A stretch of DNA of 64,000 bases, taken from Geodermatophilus obscurus. GTDB taxonomy: Bacteria; Actinomycetota; Actinomycetes; Mycobacteriales; Geodermatophilaceae. The position numbers were made by a program, and so were the translations under genes. Under the pieces are notes generated by a model, which saw only the letters and a program-made list of their open reading frames with translations, was not told the origin of the DNA and searched no databases. The stretch lies in assembly GCF_900115395.1 (NCBI RefSeq), contig NZ_FOWE01000009.1, forward strand, positions 186,001-250,000, read 5' to 3'. Below, piece by piece: positions 57,224 through 64,000 of the stretch. The number at the start of each line of letters is the position of its first letter. The stretch's first letter is position 1.

Positions 57224-57669
57224 TCGCTGCCGGTCGCGTCCCCGTCGGCGCACGATGCCTCGGCGGGCTGCGCACCCCGGTGCTCTGGGGCGTGGCGTGG
57301 GGCTGCCTCCCGGCCGCGTCGCCGCTGGCGTTCCCCTGGCTCGACGCGGCCACCGTCTACGCGCTCGGGCTGGCGATGACCGCCGCCGTCTACATCGGGT
57401 TCGCCGTCGCTGACGGGCGGAGCACCGTGATCGCCGTCGAGGTCTGCATCGCGTCGGTGTTCGTCGTCCTCGCGGCGGTCGGGGTGACCGGGCCGGCGTG
57501 GGTGCTCGTGGCCGGGCTGGCCGGCCACGGGGTCAAGGACCTCTGGCAGCACCGCACCGGGTTCGTGTCCGGCACCCGCTGGTGGCCGCCGTTCTGCGCC
57601 AGCGTCGACGTCGTCGCCGCCGCCCTCATCGCCGTCACGATCCTCGCGGACGTGCAGGTGGGATGGTGA
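57220..57669 (+). CDS. Small hypothetical membrane protein
   Basis: A 149-residue protein. GTG 57220 overlaps the stop of the oxidoreductase remnant (GTGA), and is preferred to GTG 57181 or 57196, which read through the remnant. Four hydrophobic helices are visible (about 20-45, LDAATVYALGLAMTAAVYIG, AVEVCIASVFVVLAAVGVTG, CASVDVVAAALIAVTILAD). The HGVKDLWQHRTGFVSGTRWW loop contains conserved-looking charged and aromatic residues. Similar small proteins accompany flavin oxidoreductases, but no function is assigned. Confidence 0.7.
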   Translation: MIAAGRVPVGARCLGGLRTPVLWGVAWGCLPAASPLAFPWLDAATVYALGLAMTAAVYIGFAVADGRSTVIAVEVCIASVFVVLAAVGVTGPAWVLVAGLAGHGVKDLWQHRTGFVSGTRWWPPFCASVDVVAAALIAVTILADVQVGW

Positions 57670-57744
57670 ACGCTTCCCGGGCGGCTGGTGCTCACGAGCG
57701 GTCCGCTCGTCGTCGTTGCTCCCGCTGACCGAGAGCTACCGCGC

Positions 57745-57873
57745 GATGGACGAGCGCCTCGGGCCCCTCATACTCCCCGTGGCACGTGCTGGCGAACAGC
57801 ATGCCCAGTAGCAGCGCGGGCGGGTCGCGGCCCAGGAGTTCGTCGGCTCGCGCGGGTCCTGGGTGATGCGGAG
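57745..57873 (-). pseudogene. Decayed copy of the HhH-GPD gene start
   Basis: On the minus strand LRITQDPR then, in a shifted frame, ADELLGRDPPALLLGMLFA match the N-terminus of the intact gene at 51233-51829 (LRLTQDPRADELLGRDPLALVLGMLF). A 4-base insertion breaks the frame, and similarity ends after about 45 codons. No other part of that gene is present. The rest of 57670-58068 has no convincing gene. Confidence 0.7.
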
Positions 57874-58068
57874 GGGCGCCCCCCCGATCCTGCCGCACGC
57901 GACTCCGCCCCGATCTCTCCTGCGGCCACGGTGCTGCTCCCGCGGCGTTGCGCCGGGCACCCAGGACACCGTCCACGGTCGGCGGCTGTCCGCAGTCCCC
58001 GCCGGAGCCTGCGACCGCAGCGCCGTCTGTCGGGATCGGTCACGGTCCGCGAACGGATGACAGGTGAG

Positions 58069-58989
58069 CTACAGGTTCGTCCAGGCCAGCGTCAGGGCGG
58101 AGAAGATGACCATGTCCTGCAGCCAGTGGATGCCCCAAGCCCACCTCGAACCGCCGGTCTCCACCATGCTCTTGGCCAGCAGCACACCGAGGAAGCCCGC
58201 CAGCAGCACGCCGGAGGTGCCGGGCGGGTTGCCGTGGTAGTGAGCCAGGCCGAACAGCAGCCCGGTGGCCACCAGCGCACCGCGATCGCCGATCACCGAC
58301 GGCAGTACGGCGAGCGGCACGTTCCGGTAGCCGAACTCCTCGTTGGCGGTGTTGGTCGCGGCCAGCAACGCGACGAGCGGCAGGGACCACAGCAGCACGG
58401 TCGGGTCGCCGAACCTCGAACCGAGGGCGAACCACATGGCCGTGGCCGTGCCGATGGTGATCCCGAACGCCCAGAGAGCGCCCAGCCGGCGCCAGGCCGG
58501 ACGCATGCCGGCCGTGTAGACGCCGGCTCCGGCGCGCACCCGGTCGTCGCCGGCCCGCAGTCGCAGTGCGGTACGCCCCAGCCGGCCCGGTCCGAGGACG
58601 ACCAGCAACAGCGTCGGGACCAGGAGCAGGGCCTGGACGACGGCGCCGCGGGCGACCCACGGCACCGTGTGCTGCCAGTCGTCCCAGGCCTGGGTGCTCG
58701 TCAGGCCGCCGACGACCAGGTGCCAGCCGGCCGCCATGGCCAGCAGCCAGCGGACCGACGCCTCCAGCACCCGCAGGCGAGCCGAACGCCGCACGGCCAC
58801 CAACAGCAGGACGAGCGCCAGGACCTGGGCGACGGGCAGGAACGGCGGCGCCTCCCCGCCCAGCTCGCTGGCGACGATCTGCGGCAGGGCGCTGGCCACT
58901 CCCAGCGCTCCCCAGAACACGATCGCCACCAGTCGGCCGGTCCCTCCGCGGCCGACGGCGAGCGGTACACGGACCGGGACCGCGGTCAC
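58069..58989 (-). CDS. CPBP-family intramembrane protease
   Basis: A 306-residue multi-helix membrane protein of the CPBP (Abi, CaaX-like) family. The catalytic motif is NEEFGYR (EExxxR), with the second motif HYHGNPPG and the third WGIHWLQDMVIF (His/Asp). Starts at GTG 58989, overlapping the stop of the 2TM gene upstream by 4 bases. It is probably controlled by the TetR regulator whose operators lie upstream of the 2TM gene. Substrate unknown; the family includes prenyl-protein and bacteriocin-related proteases. Confidence 0.88.
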   Translation of the reverse strand: MTAVPVRVPLAVGRGGTGRLVAIVFWGALGVASALPQIVASELGGEAPPFLPVAQVLALVLLLVAVRRSARLRVLEASVRWLLAMAAGWHLVVGGLTSTQAWDDWQHTVPWVARGAVVQALLLVPTLLLVVLGPGRLGRTALRLRAGDDRVRAGAGVYTAGMRPAWRRLGALWAFGITIGTATAMWFALGSRFGDPTVLLWSLPLVALLAATNTANEEFGYRNVPLAVLPSVIGDRGALVATGLLFGLAHYHGNPPGTSGVLLAGFLGVLLAKSMVETGGSRWAWGIHWLQDMVIFSALTLAWTNL

Positions 58990-59264
58990 CGCCCGGGCTC
59001 CCGGTCGAGCTCGCGCTGCACAAGCCGCTCCCGGACCCGGCCGAGGTCACCCAGGAGGTCACTCAGGACGTAGGCGGTGTGCACCGCCAGACCCAGCCCC
59101 CAGCCGGCGAGACGCCAGCCCGAGCCGGCGAACCCGCCCGCGGCGACGACCAGCCCGACGTTGACCGCCAGGTAGACGAGCCAGTGCAGCGCCAGGCCGA
59201 GCTTCTGCCCGACCCGGTGCCGCGCCCGCTGCTCAGCCGTCTGCCGCACCGCGTCCGTCGCCAT
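58986..59264 (-). CDS. 2TM-domain membrane protein
   Basis: A 92-residue protein from ATG 59264 with a GGGGAGGGG ribosome-binding run. Two hydrophobic helices (LALHWLVYLAVNVGLVVAAG; AGWGLGLAVHTAYVLSDLLG) are flanked by charged segments, the 2TM domain pattern often next to kinases and regulators. It is first in a two-gene operon with the CPBP protein, reading away from the TetR gene at 59362 across two operator copies. Confidence 0.85.
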   Translation of the reverse strand: MATDAVRQTAEQRARHRVGQKLGLALHWLVYLAVNVGLVVAAGGFAGSGWRLAGWGLGLAVHTAYVLSDLLGDLGRVRERLVQRELDREPGR

Positions 59265-59282
59265 GGCCCCTCCCCAGTCCGA

Positions 59283-59299
59283 GGTCAACACTGTTGACC
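59283..59299. promoter_or_regulatory. TetR operator copy 1
   Basis: GGTCAACACTGTTGACC is a 17-base palindrome (8-base perfect arms) in the 97-base divergent region between the 2TM and TetR genes. It shares GGTCAACnnTGTTGAC with copy 2. Confidence 0.8.
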
Positions 59300-59315
59300 G
59301 AGTGGACGGAGTCTA

Positions 59316-59332
59316 GGTCAACGGTGTTGACT
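59316..59332. promoter_or_regulatory. TetR operator copy 2
   Basis: GGTCAACGGTGTTGACT repeats copy 1 with a centre-to-centre distance of 33 bases, about three helical turns. It would let one regulator dimer on each site repress both divergent transcripts. Confidence 0.8.
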
Positions 59333-59361
59333 GCGACAAGGGGATGCGAGGAGGAGATGGC

Positions 59362-60075
59362 GTGCCACGGACACAGCGGGTCACCCGCGACCTGCTGCTC
59401 GACACCGCGATGCAGATCGTGGACACCGAGGGCCTCGACGCCCTCACCATGCGCAGGCTGGGCCGGCAGGTGGGCGCGGATCCCGCGATGGTCTACCGGT
59501 CCTTCGCCACCAAGTCGGAGCTGGTCGAGGCCCTCGCCGACCGGCTCTTCGCCCAGGCCCGCGACCGCCGGCCGAGTTCCGGGCTGCCACCCGCCGGGCA
59601 GTGCCGTCCGGCTGAGCTGGAGCAGCTGCGGCTGGTGGCACACGGGATCCGCCGCGCACTGCTGGCGCATCCGGCGCTGGTGGCGGCGGCGGTGAGGCGC
59701 CCACCGCGGCAGGAGGCGACGCTGCGCGGACTCGACGCCGGTCTGGGCGTGCTCCTGGCGGCCGGGCTGGACCCGGAGGCGGCGGCGAAGGGCTATCAGG
59801 CGGTGCTGTTCTACACCCTCGGTTTCGCGGCCATCGAGGCACCGTTCGCGGCCACCCCGGACGGCGGAGTGCAGGACCAGGCCGACACGCACGCCGTCCT
59901 CACCCGCCTGCCGGCCGACGACTACCCGAACATCGCGGCGACCCTCCCGCACCTGTACGGGCCCGACCTCACCGTCCAGTTCGACCACGGGCTGCGACTG
60001 CTGCTCGCCGGTCTGCGGGCTCAGCTGCCGACGACGGAGGACGGCCGGGAACGGACCGACGGCTGCGACGGCTGA
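59362..60075 (+). CDS. TetR-family regulator with TetR_C-type effector domain
   Basis: A 237-residue regulator. GTG 59362 (VPRTQRVTRDLLLDTAMQIV) has a perfect GGAGGAG 5 bases upstream, better than ATG 59344. The HTH is at residues about 10-55 (LTMRRLGRQVGADPAMVYRS). The C-terminal domain (about 80-220) is the TetR_C_1 type, as in tetracycline-type repressors. It diverges from the 2TM/CPBP operon and the intervening paired operators imply mutual control. Its 3' end overlaps the broken CPBP gene by 55 bases. Confidence 0.92.
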   Translation: MPRTQRVTRDLLLDTAMQIVDTEGLDALTMRRLGRQVGADPAMVYRSFATKSELVEALADRLFAQARDRRPSSGLPPAGQCRPAELEQLRLVAHGIRRALLAHPALVAAAVRRPPRQEATLRGLDAGLGVLLAAGLDPEAAAKGYQAVLFYTLGFAAIEAPFAATPDGGVQDQADTHAVLTRLPADDYPNIAATLPHLYGPDLTVQFDHGLRLLLAGLRAQLPTTEDGRERTDGCDG

Positions 60076-60911
60076 GGAGCCGGGTGCGGAGCCGACTGCC
60101 GCCCCCGCGATGACCGACGGCCGAGGTGCAGCAACCAGGCGAAGATCCAGGACGCGACCCAGATGCTGACCACGAACCCCGTGAACCCGATCGACGGCAT
60201 GGCCCGGTAGCTCGGCGTGACGCCGGACAAGGGCAGGTGCCACAGCGCCCACGGCACGCTGACCAGCCCCGCGGCGCTGACCGGAGGCAGCCGCGCCTCG
60301 AGGTGCGCCTGCAGGAACCCCCGCCAGCCCACCTCCTCCCCGACCCCGAAGAAGACCAGGTCGGCGATCCACCAGCCGACCGGGGGGAGCCCGGCGAACT
60401 CCGTGGAGCGACCGAACGCCGACCGGTCGAGGTCGTCCAGCCCTCCCCCCGGACACGAGCACGGCCGCCGGTCCGGCGACGAGCGACAGGGCCGGCGGCA
60501 CCAGCAGGACGAACGCCCAGGCCGCCGGCCGCCGTCTCCAGGCGAGGAGACGCCGGCCGATGTCCACCAGCCCTGCCCGGCCACGGGCGCAGGCGACCAC
60601 GGTGAGGGCGGCCAGGGCGGGCCCGAGGCTGCCGAGCAGGTGCAGCCACGACCGCGGCGGGCCGGCACCCAGCCCTGCACCTGGGCGAGCAGCGGCAGCC
60701 ACGCCGCCCAGCCGAGGGCGAACGCCAGGACGACGAAGGCCGTGACAGGACACCGCTGGACCACCCGTCGCACGTCACCCAGGATGGGAGACCGCGCGCC
60801 GTCCGCGGCGCCGGAGGCCCGGACCCGACGGACCGTAGGGCCCGGACCGGCTGCCACTGGGCCGGTGGCGTCCGCGGGTGGTGCGCTCGGGACCGGCGGT
60901 GGGTCGGCCAC
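60021..60911 (-). pseudogene. CPBP-family membrane protease gene with two compensating frameshifts
   Basis: The 5' part (CPVTAFVVLAFALGWAAWLP) and the 3' part (GVGEEVGWRGFLQAHLEARL with WALWHLPLSGVTPSYRAMPS) of a CPBP protein are in one frame. The middle section reads correctly only in a second frame (SWLHLLGSLGPALAALTVVA, then WAFVLLVPPALSLVAGPAAV). The shift points lie near 60665 and at a C6/G6 run near 60445-60450. In a single frame the middle is nonsense-like (WTSAGVSSPGDGGRRPGRSS). It is either a pseudogene or two indel errors; the motifs themselves (EExxWR, FxxxH-like) are intact. Confidence 0.75.
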
Positions 60912-60956
60912 CGCGCCGACCCGTCACCGGCCCCGGGCCGACACGCAGGAGGAGCA

Positions 60957-61724
60957 GTGGTCACTTCCCCGGTCCCCGCGGCCGCCCGCCGCGTCCGGCG
61001 TGAGTGGGAGGTGCTGACCGCCACCGGCGAGCGGCCGCACGCCTTCGACGTCGCGATGGTCGGTGACCTCCCGGAGCCGGCGCGCCGCTGGCTCACCCAC
61101 GCCATCGCCCCTGGCACCCCGCTGTGGGAGTCGGTGGTGCTCACCATGCGCGGGGAGATCCGCCTCGGCACCTGGCGTCCGTTCACCGCCCGCCAGGTCC
61201 TGGCCCCACCCCGCGGCTTCGTCTGGGCCGCGACGGCCCGCCTGTTCGGCCTGCCGGTGACCGGCTTCGACCGGTACAGCTCCGGCACCGGGCAGATGGA
61301 CTGGCGCCTCGGCGGGCTCGTGCCCGTCATGACCGCCACCGGCCCAGACGTCACGCGCAGCGCAGCCGGCCGCCTCGCCGGGGAGATGGCGTTGCTGCCG
61401 ACCACCTTCCGCGCGGCCGCCTGGGCGCCCGGAGCCGACGCCGACCGGACCGTCGTCACCTGGCGGATCGGAGAGCAGGACGAGAGCGCGGAGCTGCAGG
61501 TCGGCCCCGACGGACGGCTGCTCGGCGTCACCATGCAGCGCTGGGGGAACCCGGACGGCGTGCCGTTCGGGCGCCATCCCTTCGGTGTCGCGATCGAGGA
61601 GGAGCACACCTTCGCCGGCGTGACCATCGGCTGCGTCCTCCGTGCCGGCTGGTGGTGGGGCACCGACCGTCAAGCCGAGGGCGAGTTCTTCCGCGCCCGG
61701 ATCACCGGCGCCGACTTCCGCTGA
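60957..61724 (+). CDS. DUF6544 family protein
   Basis: A 255-residue soluble-looking protein from GTG 60957 with an AGGAGGAG ribosome-binding run. VGDLPEPARRWLTHAIAPGT, VVLTMRGEIRLGTWRPFTAR and YSSGTGQMDWRLGGLVPVMT match the DUF6544 pattern. The fold looks beta-rich with no signal peptide. Function unknown. It stands alone, divergent from the broken CPBP gene and convergent with the next small gene. Confidence 0.8.
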   Translation: MVTSPVPAAARRVRREWEVLTATGERPHAFDVAMVGDLPEPARRWLTHAIAPGTPLWESVVLTMRGEIRLGTWRPFTARQVLAPPRGFVWAATARLFGLPVTGFDRYSSGTGQMDWRLGGLVPVMTATGPDVTRSAAGRLAGEMALLPTTFRAAAWAPGADADRTVVTWRIGEQDESAELQVGPDGRLLGVTMQRWGNPDGVPFGRHPFGVAIEEEHTFAGVTIGCVLRAGWWWGTDRQAEGEFFRARITGADFR

Positions 61725-61750
61725 CGGCCTCGCGGGGACGTGCCGGCCGG

Positions 61751-61990
61751 TCAGTACGGGTAGCCGGGGCCCCCGGCGAGCATCGTCAGGACGTACATCG
61801 CGCCGAAGACGACAACGCCGAAGAGCAGCACGAGAGCCACCCAGAGCCACCCGCGTTCCCAGGTGCCGACGGTCTCGACGGCCGCGGTCCCGGGGAGGGG
61901 CCGCGCCTCCTGGGCGGGCCGGCTCGTCGCGACGGTGGCCGGCAGGGCCTGCCCCGCGTCGACGGGACGTTCCTGGACCTGCACGCTCAT
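61751..61990 (-). CDS. Small single-pass membrane protein
   Basis: A 79-residue protein from ATG 61990 with a GGGAGAG ribosome-binding run 5 bases upstream. A cytoplasmic-looking first half (MSVQVQERPVDAGQALPATV) is followed by one transmembrane helix (LWVALVLLFGVVVFGAMYVL) and a short GGPGYPY tail. Not recognised as a family. The start at 62074 is rejected for lack of a ribosome-binding site. Confidence 0.65.
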   Translation of the reverse strand: MSVQVQERPVDAGQALPATVATSRPAQEARPLPGTAAVETVGTWERGWLWVALVLLFGVVVFGAMYVLTMLAGGPGYPY

Positions 61991-62520
61991 GGTCTCTCCC
62001 TGGTGCTGCCGACTGCGGGGCCGGCGTCCCGGACGCCGCTCCCCGGCGCCCACCTCGGACGCTAGGACGACCACGCGCGGACCGGTCGGGGCCGGAAGTC
62101 ACTGCTCGCGGGACCCCGGACCCCGTCGACCCGGGACCTCCGGCGAGGGACCAGAGGCGGCACGGGGCCGGCCCGGCCCCGGTCCCGACGGGGAAGGGGG
62201 CGCGATCGCCACCGGCCCGGGCGCCGCGCGGGGACGGTCGTGCGGGGCCGGGCAAGGGCAGGGGACGGCCGCTCTCCTCCGGTCGCTGCGGCTGCGCGCC
62301 GGCGACCGGTTCGACCGCGACGCGACGGGTCCTGACCGAGGCCCGCCTGCGCGGCCCCGCCCGGTCGGGCGGCTGCCCGCCGACCGGTGACACCACCTCC
62401 CGACACCGGCCGGGAGATTCGCGGCGCGTGGATCCGGCGGGCCCTTCGTGCTCCTGGCGTCACCTGCCGGTCGGCCAGCAGCCCGAGCAGCAGTGAGCGC
62501 GGGTCGCGTCCGGCCGTCGG
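61991..62520. other. Intergenic region with an HhH-GPD remnant
   Basis: In 530 bases no ORF has convincing codon use. Near the right end, minus-strand 62466-62512 reads AGRDPRSLLLGLLADRQ, which resembles the GRDPLALVLGMLFDQQ segment of the gene at 51233-51829. The rest is GC-rich with no strong hairpin and no promoter clearly assignable to the flanking genes. Confidence 0.5.
62466..62512 (-). pseudogene. Short second remnant of the HhH-GPD gene
   Basis: About 16 codons on the minus strand (AGRDPRSLLLGLLADRQ) align with residues 16-32 of the intact HhH-GPD protein. There is no start or continuation. The similarity is short, so this is weaker than the remnant at 57745. Confidence 0.45.
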
Positions 62521-63471
62521 TCAGCCGTGCGCCCGGGACGCCGCCTCCACAGCGGAGGTGGCCGCGTGCGCCCGCCCGTGCCGGACGACCAGCACCGGGC
62601 ACGACGCGTGCACGACGCAGTGCAGGGCGACCGAGCCGAGGGCCAACCCGGCCAGCCGGCTGCGGCTGCGGCTGCCCACGACCAGGAGGCCGGCTCCCGC
62701 GGACCTCCGGACGAGGACGTCACCGGGTGTGCCGACCTCGACGACCACCTCGACGTCCGGGTGCGGTCCCGCGCCAAGGGCGGCGGTGACCATGCGCTCC
62801 GCGCGGGCACGGGCGGCGTCGACCGACTCGCCGACCGGTGGCACCGGGGCGGTGGCGTCGCTCCAGTAGGTCACGGGCTGGCACACCAGGACCGCCTCCA
62901 CCCCGGCGCCGAGCCGGCGCGCGTGGGCCACCGCCTCCCGCAGGTCGGCGTGCGCCCCGGACGAGTCGTCGATCCCCACGACCACCCGCGGGGCCGCCGT
63001 CGGTGCCCCGGGGTGGACGACGACGACCGGGCAGGCGGAGTGTGCCGCGCAGTGCAGGGCGACCGAGCCGAGCAGCGCGCTCTTCACTGCTCCCCGCCCC
63101 CGGCTGCCCACCACGAGCAGGCCGGCGTCCTCCGCCCGCGCCACCAGTGTCTCGGCGGGGTCCCCCGGGACGACCGTGACGTGCACCGGGACGGTGGCGT
63201 CGCGGGCCGTCCCCCGCACGGCCGGGTCCTCCATCGCCTCGGCCACGCTGACCCTCAGTCGCGCCTCGGTGTCGGACCTGATCTCCTCGACCCGACGGGG
63301 GTCGAGCAGGTCAGGCGCGATCCAGGAGAGATCGACCGGGAAGGCGCTCACCACCTCGACCTCCGCGCCGGCGCGGGCCGCGGCCGCGAGTGCCCAGACG
63401 AGCGCGGCCCTGCCGCCTGGGGACCCGTCGACGCCCACGACCACCCGGTCTCCGGTCGATCCCTCGGTCAT
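62521..63471 (-). CDS. Tandem universal stress protein (two UspA domains)
   Basis: A 316-residue protein from ATG 63471 (MTEGSTGDRVVVGVDGSPGG) with two UspA units. Each has the ATP-binding motif G-x-x-G-9x-G-S: GSRGRGAVKSALLGSVA in unit 1 (about residues 129-145) and GSRSRSRLAGLALGSVA in unit 2 (about residues 278-294, Ser replacing the second Gly). VVVGVDGS and VVVGIDDS open the units. It is divergent from an Acg-type nitroreductase across a DevR/DosR-like palindrome. The same gene types make up the dormancy regulon of mycobacteria, so hypoxia or redox control is likely. Confidence 0.93.
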   Translation of the reverse strand: MTEGSTGDRVVVGVDGSPGGRAALVWALAAAARAGAEVEVVSAFPVDLSWIAPDLLDPRRVEEIRSDTEARLRVSVAEAMEDPAVRGTARDATVPVHVTVVPGDPAETLVARAEDAGLLVVGSRGRGAVKSALLGSVALHCAAHSACPVVVVHPGAPTAAPRVVVGIDDSSGAHADLREAVAHARRLGAGVEAVLVCQPVTYWSDATAPVPPVGESVDAARARAERMVTAALGAGPHPDVEVVVEVGTPGDVLVRRSAGAGLLVVGSRSRSRLAGLALGSVALHCVVHASCPVLVVRHGRAHAATSAVEAASRAHG

Positions 63472-63561
63472 CTCAGAACCCCACTCCTGTCGTCGACGTC
63501 CCGGCGTGCCCAGCGTCGACCGACCGCAGCACCGGGGACGCCTGCCGAGGTCACGAGCCGC

Positions 63562-63577
63562 GGGGACCTTCGTCCCC
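63562..63577. promoter_or_regulatory. DevR/DosR-like box 1
   Basis: GGGGACCTTCGTCCCC: perfect 6-base arms around CTTC. It follows the mycobacterial DevR consensus (GGGACT-TTN-GTCCC type) and lies midway between the divergent stress-protein (63471) and nitroreductase (63722) genes. Confidence 0.65.
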
Positions 63578-63625
63578 GGCGGCCGGGCGCCCGGGGGTGC
63601 AGGGCCGCGACGGCGGGTCCGGCCC

Positions 63626-63639
63626 GGGACGTTGGTCGC
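63626..63639. promoter_or_regulatory. DevR/DosR-like box 2, weaker
   Basis: GGGACGTTGGTCGC keeps the GGGAC and GTC half-sites of box 1 with one mismatch in the right arm. Paired sites are usual upstream of DevR-controlled genes. It is 83 bases before the nitroreductase start. Confidence 0.5.
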
Positions 63640-63721
63640 TGTCACCGGTGACCGCAGGCCCCGGACGCCGGCACCCGCGCCGACGAGGCTCGGGGCACGC
63701 ACCGTCCCGAGGAGCCGCAGC

Positions 63722-64000
63722 ATGACCCGCCACGCCACGCCCCCCGCCGCACCCCCGGCGCAGCGGGCCGCCCGCATCTCGCGTCCCCGGCTGCTCGAGG
63801 CAGCTGCGGACGCCGCTGTCCTGGCGCCCTCGGTGCACAACACGCAGCCGTGGCGGATCGTGCTGCACCCGGACCGGCTGGAGTTGTTCGCCGACCGCAC
63901 CCGGCAGCTGACCGTCCTGGACCCCCTCGGCCGCGCCCTGGCGCTGAGCGTCGGCGCGGCGCTGTTCAACGCCCGGGTCGCGGTGGCCGCCGCCGGCCGC
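63722..64000 (+). CDS. Acg-type FMN-binding nitroreductase-family protein, 3' end outside window
   Basis: The first 93 residues of a protein starting at ATG 63722 after an AGGAG ribosome-binding run. LLEAAADAAVLAPSVHNTQP then WRIVLHPDRLELFADRTRQL is the N-terminal nitroreductase pattern of the Acg family (M. tuberculosis Rv2032-like), which binds FMN and is induced in dormancy. The rest is beyond the window, so the catalytic part cannot be judged. It faces the universal stress protein gene across the DevR-like boxes. Confidence 0.85.
   Translation, partial: MTRHATPPAAPPAQRAARISRPRLLEAAADAAVLAPSVHNTQPWRIVLHPDRLELFADRTRQLTVLDPLGRALALSVGAALFNARVAVAAAGR

Overview
The window is about 64 kb of very GC-rich actinobacterial DNA, with dense GTG/ATG starts, many 4-base stop/start overlaps and long antisense open frames. 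Gene content and style point to a Frankiales/Geodermatophilaceae-type soil actinobacterium (Blastococcus, Geodermatophilus, Modestobacter or similar). That placement is an inference from the sequence, without a database match. I saw no tRNA, rRNA, CRISPR array, transposase or phage gene.

From about 4.4 to 42.4 kb lies the conserved actinobacterial housekeeping block that in Mycobacterium tuberculosis runs roughly from Rv2674 (msrB) to Rv2703 (sigA). It holds msrB, the coproporphyrin-dependent heme genes hemE-hemY-hemQ, a DUF3000 gene, ribonuclease D, fadA-fadB, dxs, a TRAM-domain RNA methyltransferase, a KimA-like potassium transporter diverging from two TrkA subunits, DUF3159, an OB-fold protein, DUF3710, dut, DUF4193, a LytR C-terminal protein, suhB, ppgK and sigA. 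Between rnd and fadA it is interrupted by a pentose cassette (11.3-19.2 kb): AraD epimerase, an FGGY kinase of the AraK ribulokinase type, a LacI regulator and a ChvE/MmsA/MmsB importer. Two near-identical LacI-type operators bracket the set. Upstream of the block (0.4-4.0 kb) are a membrane protein and a NarL-type two-component pair.

From 42.6 to 51.8 kb are an alanine/sodium symporter, a small zinc-ribbon protein, a VanW-family envelope protein, a YihY/BrkB membrane protein, DUF3039, the pseudouridine catabolism pair psuG-pfkB, DUF3099 and an HhH-GPD repair-type protein. From 52 kb on the region is accessory. It has an MFS exporter overlapping an unusual receiver/thioredoxin-like/thioredoxin-reductase-like fusion, two TetR regulators with visible operators, CPBP-type membrane proteases (one frameshifted), DUF4389 and DUF6544 proteins, and broken gene remnants. 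At the right edge a tandem universal stress protein diverges from an Acg-type nitroreductase across a DevR/DosR-like palindrome.

Cross-cutting signals are: (1) a family of terminator-like hairpins starting GGACC just after stop codons, two of which appear to be translated as protein tails; (2) a nested-dyad intergenic repeat found between both convergent gene pairs that have a sizeable gap; (3) three genes best explained by CTG start codons; (4) a set of TAnnnT boxes 6-7 bases before GTG starts, suggesting leaderless transcripts; and (5) two decayed copies of the HhH-GPD gene start.
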